Below are positions 55,427-64,000 of a DNA stretch of 64,000 nucleotides, piece by piece; position 1 is the first letter of the stretch; each line of letters starts with the position of its first letter. The translations under genes and the position numbers were made by a program. The notes beneath the pieces were generated by a model. That model saw only the letters and a list, made by a program, of their open reading frames with translations, had not been told where the DNA came from and searched no databases. Source of the stretch: Bufo bufo. Its lineage: Eukaryota; Chordata; Amphibia; Anura; Bufonidae. The stretch covers positions 589,212,471-589,276,470 of the forward strand of contig NC_053390.1 in NCBI RefSeq assembly GCF_905171765.1, written 5' to 3'.

Positions 55427-56411
55427 TCATTTTACCAGAGAAGCAGGATTTAACATTTCAATGTCCCAAAACCGGTTTTTCAAAGACCTTGGCTGTCCCT
55501 GGGTTCTCTGCCTTTGCAAAGAAGCATGTCTGGGACCATTACCCCACCTTGCTGAGTAAACCACTTCACTTCTAGGTGTGGTTCTGGGGTACTTAACATA
55601 CCTGTGTCTGTTGCCATTAGCAACGTTACAATATCGTGCAATGTGCCCGTATTCCCTGCATGCAAAACAACGGATAGCTCGCCTCCCTGCACAATACCTA
55701 GTCTGGGCACATGGCGATTTGACTTGGCGCACAACATTAATCATCCTAGCATGACTAGATCCCACACTACTACCTGTATTGTATTGAGTCCACTTACCAC
55801 GGACTCATCTGAGGAATCTTCTGGCCTTGTGTTAATACTTCCAACTCCAGGGTCAGACACATTGTCCATCTCCATTCCTGAGTCGGTTCCACTATCCAAA
55901 CTACTGTACAGTCCTCAAACTTATCCATGCTTACAGCCCATACTTTGCCTCTAAACCCAGACACATTACTCTCCAACGGTTATTTCAATAACTCTGGCAA
56001 TTCCCTTACAACACCCTGTGCATGCGTCAGCCTTTCAGATAAACATTCATTTTCCTTGCGCAGCTCAGTATTACACCTCACAGTACATTCATAATTAGCG
56101 CTAGCTTCAGCTGCCTGCTGGACAAGAGTTCTCAATTTAACAATTTCCACTATTAAATCTTCCACTTCTCCTTCCAAACTCAGCTTCAGCCTACAAGACT
56201 CCTGATATTTATCCGCTATCCACCCAGCAGCAAAAATCAGAGCATACTTGCCTTTCCTTTTGCGCCATTTTTTGGTACCGATCAGGTTTGCTACACAATT
56301 CTGAGCCTGCAGCCATGGATCAGTAGATCCCTGCATAGCCTGAAGAATGGCCGCCGTGTCCTTCAACTTTGCAACTTCTTTAAAAATACTTTCTATTGCA
56401 CAAGAAAACAA
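55427..56411 (-). pseudogene. gag: ERV gag with CCHC knuckle
   Basis: Three consecutive minus-strand frames: 56411-55980 (143 codons; helical, with a charged coiled-coil stretch at about 75-135), 55976-55794 and 55765-55427 (112 codons). The last has a zinc knuckle C33, C36, H41, C46 followed by a basic tail, the nucleocapsid pattern. The breaks between frames are stops or shifts. No matrix or capsid domain could be assigned with confidence. Confidence 0.65.
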
Positions 56412-57237
56412 AACACCACAATGGTTGCTACAAAAAAATACAACACACTAGTACCAATTTCTAGGAGTTGTCCCAATACTTTTGGCACAGAACCTTTCTA
56501 CACTGTAGTACCCGTATTAATTATGCCAAACAAGTCCACAATTCAGTGTAACAGCCACAGATATACAAACATTAAGCAGAATCATCAACTATAGGACTAT
56601 TTCACCACTAAACTGGAACTAATGTTCACACAATGGTTCCTGTATCAGACTGGTCACTGAGCTATACCATAACCGAACACTCAACTGATATCCCGCACAA
56701 AGCTTATCAAAACAAAATCAAACTGTACATAGAAAGGTTACAAAAAGACAAGATAACTATTCGACAAAACTAACATTTCAGGCAAAAACAATCAGATCGC
56801 TTTCCATAGTAAACTGACTAAGATGGCCGACATAACCTTTAAGATGGCCGACAAGCACATGGTTATAATCGCCTCTTACAAAATCATAGTAACATAAAAG
56901 TTAAGACCCTGTACTGCTCATCATACAATCTCTGTACAATCAACTCAAATCCACCAAAAAATTACACAAGGGAAAAACTCTTACCTTATCCTCACACCCC
57001 TTGACGCAGCAGATAACCACATACACCAAAAGGTTCTTTAAATAGATTTCTTTCTGATGTCAGCAGATTGGAGTACACAGATTTCAGTTCACAAAGAGCA
57101 AAACTTTCTCAAAAATGAGAGTAAGGAAAAGGAAATTACCTTATGCCGGCCTTTTTTGCTTTTTGAAAATTAAGCTGTGTCTCCTTTAAGTTCTGCTGAT
57201 AACGGGGAAAAAATTATCTCCTTCCTAGCTCGCCATC
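56412..57237 (-). other. ERV leader
   Basis: Between the 5' LTR and gag. Just inside the LTR the minus strand reads GATGGCGAGCTAGG; TGGCGAGC two bases from the LTR is the likely primer-binding site, tRNA not assigned. Confidence 0.4.
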
Positions 57238-57584
57238 TGTTGTAGAAAATATTAATAGTTGTAATCAGCTCGCATCAAAGTTTGTGTAAGGAAAAAGGTA
57301 AAGCCCCTTTCCAAGCCAATAAATCTGCGTCTTGCGTGGGGGCCCTAGCCGGCATCCATACATCAGCCAACAAGACACTGCTCTGCTGAATACATCAGTC
57401 TCCCCCGGCCCACAGCCCAGCACATAGCACATTGGACCATTCGCCGACGGAGACCTCTGCGCCCAGCAGCTGTGACAGGACATACACGGGAAGATATCCA
57501 CTCCAATGGTTTACCCTGACACTGAGAGACATGATGACAATACACAATATATTAAATACACATCCTAATAAAATTTCCACAACA
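57238..57584 (-). repeat. ERV 5' LTR, internally deleted (347 bp)
   Basis: Matches both ends of 52019-52769 but lacks about 404 bases corresponding to roughly 52091-52496, joining at CCTTTCC|AAGCC. Confidence 0.9.
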
Positions 57585-57588
57585 ACCC

Positions 57589-58969
57589 ATTTCACAGTTG
57601 AAGCCTTGAAATAAACTATCAGTCAGCTGGAAGAGGACCTGACTTTGCAGCTACCCACTGAAACGTGGAGGAAAGTAGCAGATTTCACAGTACATGCACA
57701 GCTAGCTCAGCACACTATGATCAAGGAGAGGCAGAAGAACAAGTTCTGCATTTTGTTATCCCGAACTGCAAACAGCCATACCAGTGAGGAACTGACATGG
57801 AGGCGAAAGGAGGAAACAAGGACAGTGCAAAACAAAGAGAAATGGGTGCAGAATCTTTCAGACCGGGTTCTCACCAAGCCTGAGATGGATGTCCTTGCTA
57901 AAGGGTAGAATTTCGCAATCACACCAAGAACCATACCAATAGTTGATATTATTTCAGCCACTGAAGCCTCAATTCACAGCAACAAAACACCACAGGGTGA
58001 GGCTGAACAACTTTACCTTAAAGTGTCTGCAGCTATGGCCAGTGCCAAACCACCTCCTTCAAACTTGACTAGAGAAGAAAGGAAGGCGGTTACATCCCTG
58101 GAGAAAGACACAAACATCACCATCCTGCCTGCGGATAAAGGAAGATGCACGGTTGTACTTAATACATTCACCTGCATACCCATTACAGAGGCAATTGAAA
58201 CAGTCAGGAAACAGTTGCTACTAGACAACACCTTAGGCTGCAGAACAGAACTTAGCCCAGACCAAGTGTGTGCCTTACTGGACCTTTTTCTGAGTACCAC
58301 CTACTTCAAGTATAAGGACAAGTTCTACAAGCAAAAACATGCATGGCTGTGCTATGGGATCGCCAGTCTTACCTATTGTAGCGAACCTGTATATGGAGAA
58401 AGTAGAAAGGAAAGCCCTGACCACTTTCATGGGAATTACATCGAGTCATTGGTTCAGATATGTGGATGACACTTGGGTTAAAATTCATAAACAAAAGTTA
58501 CAGGCTTTCACCGACCACATCAACTCAGTGGATCATAACATCAATTTCACGTGGGAAGATATGCAGAACAACAAACTGGCGTTTCTGGACTGTCTTATAA
58601 CAGTGGAAGAGGGAAGCAAGCTGGGAATAGAGGTCTATCGAAAACCAATACACACAGACCAGTACCTGCTATTTGATTCCCACCATCCTCTAGACCACAA
58701 ACTGGGAGTCATCCAGACACTACACCACCGGGCAGAGAAAATCCCCACCAGCACAGAGGCCAAGGCGAAGGAATTCAAACACCTCAGAGGGGCACTTAAA
58801 ACTTGTGGGTATCCAGATTGGGCCTTTGTCAAAACAGAAGGAAGGAGAAGAAAGAGCACCAAGACTACCAGTGAGGGAGAGAAGCATGACAGACGCAAGA
58901 ATATGGTTATCCCATATTTAATAAACATCCCATCCCTGTCTGCTTTAAACCCAGCAAAACACTGAGGCA
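57589..58969 (+). pseudogene. PLE reverse transcriptase region, broken
   Basis: 57589-57906 continues the N-terminal region (helical, Lys/Glu-rich) and ends at a stop after AKG. 58023-58340 has the start of the PLE RT (LPADKGR motif), then jumps straight to a later segment, so the part with the first catalytic aspartate is missing. A frameshift near 58340 leads to 58339-58965, which has the GSP-type motif (MGSPVLPIVANLYM), the catalytic YVDD (in FRYVDDTW) and the thumb region, ending in a Lys/Arg-rich tail. PLE RTs are related to telomerase RT. At least three lesions. Confidence 0.85.
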
Positions 58970-59009
58970 ACAACTGGTTCACCCAAAAGACCCAACGCCT
59001 AAACACAAG

Positions 59010-59387
59010 ATGGACAACATTGTGCACGCAGTCCAATGCAATGAGGAATGCTCAGAACTGTATATCGGCGAAACAAAACAACAACTACATCAGCGTATGT
59101 CTCAGCATAGAAGAGCCAAAACCTCTGGTCAAGATTCAGCCGTGTACTTACATCTAAAAGAAACAGGTCACACCTTTGAAGACCGTCAAGTGCGTGTTTT
59201 GGATAAGGAGGCCGATTGGTACAAACGAGGTGTGAAGGAGGCCATCTACGTAAAAATGGAGAAGCCAAGCTTCAATAGAGGCGGGGGGGGGGGGGGGGTT
59301 GGGGTTAGACATCTATTGTCTGCCACATACAATGCTGTCTTGACACCTTTTTCTGGGAGGTCATTATCACCTACTGACTCCAATTAG
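59010..59387 (+). pseudogene. PLE GIY-YIG endonuclease
   Basis: 125-codon frame. The nuclease begins IVHAVQC (tyrosine of the first motif replaced by H6) and has LYIGETK (residues 17-23) followed by a conserved Arg (R29). A later KEAIYV contains the catalytic-region glutamate. Runs through a 16-base G tract (59283-59298) that reads as glycines and probably altered the frame. Cleaves target DNA for priming in active elements. Lies 45 bases after the RT frame's stop. Confidence 0.85.
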
Positions 59388-59611
59388 GATAATGGAATCA
59401 ACACCTTTGACCCCATGCTGGGTATAATGACTTCTGACCCCATGCTGGGTATAATTACCAGATGTTGATTCAGTTACATATTTATTCCCAGAGAATTCTT
59501 GTACAGTCACTCAGAATTGAGAAAGCTCGTTGGAAGAACGAGCGAAACGTTTTCAAGAAATCTACAGTAAGTCCAGTTGCCTTGATTTATTCTTTACAGA
59601 TATACTTATTT
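59335..59611 (+). repeat. PLE right inverted terminal repeat
   Basis: Inverse of 51589-51863. Contains the end of the endonuclease frame, the 'CCCCATGCTGGGTATAA' repeat pair and a hammerhead-like motif. Confidence 0.92.
59517..59551 (+). ncRNA. Hammerhead-like motif, right PLE repeat
   Basis: TTGAGAA (59517-59523), a perfect 7-bp stem II GCTCGTT/AACGAGC with loop GGAAG, then GAAACGTT (59544-59551) with palindromic ACGT as minimal stem III. The first core half differs from CUGANGA at two positions, so it may be a variant or inactive. Confidence 0.5.
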
Positions 59612-59617
59612 GTTATC

Positions 59618-60336
59618 CCTTTAATGTCAGGTCTAAAAAGGCCTTAATGATGTAAACCATGGCTCTGTGGGTCGCATGTGGCCTGTGGGTTGTGCTTCTC
59701 TGGTCTAATTATTCGGTGGCATTAGTACATGTGGGCCAATATATTTGGTAAAATTTGCTAATAATGCTACACACTTTTCTTTATGCCACCTTGTGATAAG
59801 TAGACAGCCCAACTTGTATCATACATTATATGTTATGTGATTTTATGAGGTGTGTTATATGTTCCATTGTACAGTATGTCTAATAATAAACTTTTGCTAT
59901 TTTGCTAGAAAGTGATCCTGTATTGTGCTGATCTGATCATGTGCTGAGCTGATGTATATGGTAATAGAGGCCCTTTTGGCGCAGCTAGATCTGGGATTTA
60001 CATTTTACCATCACTCTGTCCCATGGAAATTCATGAAAGGTCCAGATATTGAGTCTTCACTCACCCGAGGGGCCCAGGGACATGCATATCTTTACATTAT
60101 AGGCTGTAAATAATTCCTGCTAGAACATAGGTTTTAATAGCATTCATAATCACATTTAGTACATCAAGGGCTTTGCAGGAAGCCCGAATACACCATACCT
60201 TACTGCATGTGTCCCCACTTATGATCTTGTCTTCTGTAGACACTACAGGAGTGATATTTATATGATCGGTATGGTGAAATATTAATTATAGAACTATGCT
60301 TGTGCCTGCACCTCCTTCTGTACATGTTGTGTTCAT
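59618..60336. other. No gene recognised
   Basis: Anonymous AT-rich sequence; no termini or coding potential seen. Confidence 0.5.
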
Positions 60337-61015
60337 CTCTTATATATATAAAAATGAGTTTCTGTCTGGACATCCAGCTGTCTGTTCTTTATGCGCGACC
60401 AAACGACTGGACCGATCTTCACCAAATTTGGGACACAGGTATATCAGATGTCCGGGAAGGTTTTGGACCGGGTCTCAGCTCTCTAGGACATACCGTTTCT
60501 GAGATATAATTAAAAAAAAAACAATGACCTGCATTAGCCAATAGAAGCCTGCAAGTGTTTCTCTTCATATGCCAACTGCCATACACACAGTCACATGTCC
60601 CTTATCAGCCAATAGAAGCTCGCAGGTCCTACTCCAGGTTTCCATAACAACTGATTACAGGTTTTAGCAGTTTGCAGGTCCTTAAATATTCAGTCATATG
60701 ACCTGTATCAGCCAATATAAGTTCACATTTAATTTACCAGGTTTACATAACAACACAGCCATAAATAGACTGTACCTATACTGGAATGCCATACTGGATG
60801 TCAGCATTCTTATAAATTGAAACGTTTTTAAACTACTCATGCCTCCAAAAAGAAAAAAAAAACTGCAGTTGAACACAAGACTCCTGCAGCAAAACACATG
60901 GCTGCTGCTCGAGCTAATGCAAACTCTCAGCAGACCCAAGCCCGTCTGCAATCTGACAAGGTATGTCACAGACAACAGCAAGCTGCTGAAACTACAGAGC
61001 AGACCCAAGCATTAA
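60337..61015 (+). mobile_element. Possible Helitron 5' fragment
   Basis: Begins TCTTATATATATAAAAATGA, which fits a Helitron 5' end (TC start, TATATA run) preceded by A/T, then 'GGACCGATCTTCACCAAATT'. Direct repeats of 'CAGCCAATAGAAGC' (60536, 60605, 60708) follow. 60840-61015 encodes, with a frameshift, MPPKRK and then a Gln/Ala/Arg-rich repeat (AETTEQTQ), reminiscent of the N-terminus of Helitron proteins. No Rep or helicase domain and no 3' hairpin. Confidence 0.4.
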
Positions 61016-61415
61016 AGGGGCAGGCCGCTGTGGAGGTCACTGTTAAATGGGCAGAAACTGTGGAGGTCACTGTTAAAGGGGCAGGTGCTGTGGAGGTCAC
61101 TGTTAAAGAAGCACGCTGTGGAAGTCATTGTTAAAGGGGCAGGGCACTGTGGCAGCCACTGTTAAAGGGGCGGGACTGTGGAGGTCACTGTTAAAGGGGC
61201 GGGCGCTGTGGAGGTCATTGTTAAAGGGGCAGTCACTGTTAAAGGGGTGGGCACTGTGAAGGTCACTGTTAAAGGGGCGGCACTTTGGGGGTCACTGTTA
61301 AAGGGGAGGTCAATATTAAAGGGGCGGGCACTGTGGGGGGTCACTGTTAAAGGGGCAAGCACTATTAAAGGGGCAGGCAGTGTAGAAAACACTGTTAAAG
61401 GGGCGGTCACTGTTA
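61010..61415 (+). repeat. Tandem repeat, ~30-36-bp units
   Basis: Variants of 'GTCACTGTTAAAGGGGC' plus 'GGGCACTGTGGAG', about 13 units. The Val/Lys-rich frame across it is a repeat translation. Stops where the piggyBac-like copy begins. Confidence 0.9.
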
Positions 61416-62429
61416 ACTCCTTAAGGACACAGCCTTATTTCACCTTAAGGACCAGGCCATTTTTTGCAAATCTGACCAGTGTCACTTTAAGTGGTGATAA
61501 CTTTAAAACGCTTTGACTTATCCAGGCCATTCTGAGATAGTTTTTTCGTCACATATTATACTTCATGACAGTAGTAAAATGGAGTATAAACAAAATAATA
61601 TATTTATAAAAAAATACCAAATTTGCCAAAAATTTGGAAAAACTAGCAAATTTCCAAGTTTCAATTTCTCAACTTCTATAATACAAAGTAATACCTACAA
61701 AAATAGTTATTACTTTACATTCCCTATATGTCTACTTTATGTTAGGATCATTTTGGGAATTACATTTTATTTTTGGGGGATGTTACAAGGCTTAGAAGTT
61801 TAGAAGTAAATCTTGAAATTTCTCAGAAATTTTCAAAAACCAACTTTTTAAGGACCAGTTCAGGTCTGAAGTCACTTTGTGAGGCTTACATAATAGAAAC
61901 CACCCAAAAATGACCCCATTATAGAAACTACACCCCTCAAGGTATTTAAAACTGATTTTACAAACTTTGTTAACCCTTTAGGTGTTCCACAAGAATTAAT
62001 GGAAAATAGAGATACAATTTCAAAATTTCACTTTTTTGGCAGATTTTTCATTTTAATATTTTTTTCCCGTTACAAAGCAAGGGTTAACAGTCAAACAAAA
62101 CTCAATATTTATGGCCCTGATTCTGTAGTTTACAGAAACACCCCATATGTGGTCGTAAACTGCTGTATGGGCACACGGCAGGGCGCAGAAGGAAAGGAAT
62201 GCCATACGGTTTTTGGAAGGCAGATTTTGCTAGACTGTTTTTTTTAACACCATGTCCCATTTGAAGCCCCCCTGATGCACCCCTAGAGTATAAACTCCAA
62301 AAAAGTGACCCCATTTTAGAAACTACGGGATAGGGTGGAAGTTTTGTTGGTACTAGTTTAGGGTACATATGATTTTTGTCTGCTCTATATTACACTTTTT
62401 GTGAGGCAAGGTAACAAGAAATGGCTGTT

Positions 62430-64000
62430 TTGGCACCGTTTTTTTTTTTTTGTTATTCACAACATTAATCTGACAGGTTAGATTATGTGGTATTTTTATA
62501 GAGCAGGTTGTCACGGATGCGGCGATACCTAATATGTATACAATTTTTTTATTTATGTAAGTTTTACACAATGATTTACTTTTTTGAAAAAAAAACATGT
62601 GTCACGGAAGGTGTTACAGAAAACAAGACACAAATGAAGATCCGACTGACTTGATCCAAAACTAAGGAACCAAAGGGTAAGCCCTGCAACAGCCCTAGCT
62701 CTCTCCCTTACTGCTCAGCCTATGCAAAAATCTCTATGGTAGATAGTTGCATACCCTCGTTCCTCGACTGTATGAAACCTGAACATCCTATAATAGTGAG
62801 GGGACACGACCACCGGCTCCCTACACTTAATACGGAGGGAGTCAGGGTCACCTAGGATCAAGCCCACAGGGAAACAGGAATAAAGAAACAGACTTATCTT
62901 GTGGATGCAGCAGTAACAACTTCTAGCATCAGCACACTCCAGGAAGTTGTATAAACCGCAAAGTGATGCAGTATGGGAGGGGATTTAAAGGGATGCAATC
63001 AGTGCAACTAGATGAGAGCTGAGAGAGGGAAACGAGATGACAAAACGAAAGCAAAACAAAAGAACCTCAAGCAGGAGGTTCTGAAGAACGTCTGTCAGAG
63101 CTTCTCAGATGTCTGGCGGTGACAACATGTTTTAGTGTCTCCATAGTCTGAGAGCCGTAGTTTTTTCAGTTTTTGGGCGATTATCTTAGGTAGGGTCTCA
63201 TTTTTTGCGGGATGAGATGCACTATTTTGGGGTGCAAATGACTTTTTGATCGCTTGCTATTACACTTTTTGTGATGTAAGGTGACAAAAAATTGTTTATT
63301 TAGCACAGTTTTTATTTTTTACGGTGTTCATCTGAGGGGTTAGGTCATGTGATATTTTTATAGAGTAACTTATTACGGACGCGGCGATACCTAATATGTA
63401 TACTTTTTTAAATTTATGTAAGTTTTACACAATGATTTCATTTTTGAAACAAAAAAAATCATGTTTTAGTGTTTCCATAGTCTGAGATCTATAGTTTTTT
63501 CAGTTTTTGGGCGATTATCTTGGGTAGGGTATGATTTTTGCGGGATGAGATGATGGTTTGATTGGCACTATTTTGGGATGCATATGACTTTTTGGTCGCT
63601 TGCTATTACACTTTTTGTGATTTAAGGTGACAAAAAATTGTTTATTTAGCACAGTTTTTATTTTTTACGGTGTTCATCTGAGGGGTTAGGTCATGTGATA
63701 TTTTTATAAAGCCGGTCGATACGGACGCGGCGATACCTAATATGTATACTTTTTTTTATTTATGTAAGTTTTACACAATAACAGCTTTTTTTTAAAAAAT
63801 GATGTTTTAGTGTTTCCATATTCTGAGCCATAGTTTTTTATTTTTTGGGTGATTGTCTCAGGTAGGGGCTCATTTTTTGCGGGATGAGGTGACGGTTAGA
63901 TTGGTACTATTTTGGTTGGCGTACGCCTTTTTGATCGCTTGCTGTTGTACTTTTTGTGATGTAAGGTGACAAAAAAATGGTTTATGTAGCACAGTTTTTA
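62430..64000. repeat. Tandem repeat, ~345-bp units
   Basis: The 'GGTTAG(G/A)T(C/T)ATGTG' and 'CGGCGATACCTAATATGTAT' blocks recur at about 62432, 63302, 63648 and 63992. After removing the LTR and its duplication from the first interval the spacing is 340-346 bases. Confidence 0.88.
62600..63124. repeat. Solo LTR, TSD ACATG
   Basis: Starts TGTCACGGAAGGTG, ends TCTGGCGGTGACA, flanked by ACATG (62595-62599 and 63125-63129). The tandem unit at 63455-63475 shows the unoccupied site as 'AAATCATGTTTTAGTG'. 525 bp; orientation undecided. Confidence 0.93.

Larger units (their letters stand above)
52019..57584 (-). mobile_element. Endogenous retrovirus (class I-like), decayed
   Basis: Two LTR copies, each TGTTGTAGAAAAT...CCACAACA on the plus strand, flanked by ACCC (52015-52018 and 57585-57588). 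Between them on the minus strand: gag fragments with one zinc knuckle, an integrase C-terminus and a polypurine tract next to the 3' LTR. 5566 bp, too short for a complete provirus; protease, most of RT and a recognisable env are absent. Confidence 0.88.
51557..59604 (+). mobile_element. Penelope-like element with inverted terminal repeats, interrupted by an ERV
   Basis: Flanked by a 13-bp direct repeat CTTATTTGTTATC (51544-51556 and 59605-59617). The terminal 270 bases are inverted copies (51589-51863 versus 59335-59611), an arrangement known for Penelope elements. Coding order: N-terminal region, RT, GIY-YIG. Removing the ERV (52019-57584 plus one ACCC) leaves about 2.5 kb. RT lacks a central segment and there are several frame breaks. 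Confidence 0.9.
61417..64000. mobile_element. Second copy of piggyBac-like family, left part
   Basis: Starts after TTAA (61413-61416) with CTCCTTAAGGACACAGCC and follows the left half of the 15270-24744 copy, without the MITE and hAT insertions present there. Runs off the window. No transposase in view. Confidence 0.8.

Noticed and set aside
61010..61516. Coding frames of 78-112 codons rich in Val, Lys and Gly
   Set aside because: Translation of the short tandem repeat.
1..64000. Bacterial or phage operons, riboswitches or rho-independent terminators
   Set aside because: Gene content, repeat content and low coding density are those of a vertebrate genome; alternative-start frames are not meaningful here.

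Overview
The window is repeat-rich vertebrate DNA, most likely from a frog or toad. That assignment is an inference: the mix of chromodomain Ty3/Gypsy, BEL/Pao, an endogenous retrovirus, Penelope-like elements (PLEs), piggyBac, hAT, Tc1 and TTAA-flanked palindromic MITEs, together with 'TAGAGTTGAGCGA'-type termini and the 'CCTTAAGGACC' piggyBac-like family, is what large anuran genomes carry. I found no host gene exon, rRNA, functional tRNA or CRISPR array. Nearly everything recognisable is a transposable element, usually broken, and many are nested.

Layout. 1-5274: minus-strand chromodomain Gypsy element cut by the window start, inserted in a hAT-type repeat that resumes to about 6046. 5374-8960: pile-up of MITEs and hAT/mariner-like pieces with minisatellites. 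9998-12400: inverted repeat, then a PLE fragment (RT tail, Cys-rich linker, GIY-YIG) with a hammerhead-like motif. 12428-13473: decayed Tc1 element. 15270-24744: a roughly 9.5 kb piggyBac-like element with a minus-strand transposase, itself hit by four insertions: a TTAA MITE (15302-16697) that carries a solo Gypsy LTR (15350-16001), a hAT MITE (17186-17412), a Tc1 element (19121-20682) and a PLE-like retrocopy (22920-23752) that splits the transposase coding region. 25420-28479: hAT and Harbinger-like MITEs, a VNTR and a possible solo LTR. 29874-31250: hAT-type element with an 8-bp target duplication, tRNA-like modules and an LTR insertion. 31288-36850: truncated Tc1 fused to a truncated BEL/Pao gag region. 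39777-40950: MITE and a solo LTR.

41130-51320 is the most striking region: a hAT element of about 10 kb with a BED-finger transposase (45006-48429, minus), flanked on its 3' side by a 144-bp-class satellite (41415-44890) and on its 5' side by a precisely 296-bp-period array (48575-50521) and a 69-bp array (50523-50838), with a TATA-type promoter beyond them. 51557-59604 is a second PLE with inverted terminal repeats, hammerhead-like motifs at both ends and a 13-bp target duplication, interrupted by a 5.6 kb endogenous retrovirus (52019-57584, 4-bp duplication ACCC). 60337-61415: possible Helitron 5' fragment and a short-period tandem repeat. 61417-64000: left part of a second copy of the 15-25 kb piggyBac-like family, with about 345-bp tandem units and a solo LTR (62600-63124), running out of the window.

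The sequence therefore records an order of insertions rather than a set of cooperating genes. All transposases and polymerases seen carry at least one disabling lesion, so none looks autonomous as it stands, although the hAT, piggyBac and one Tc1 transposase are close to intact.
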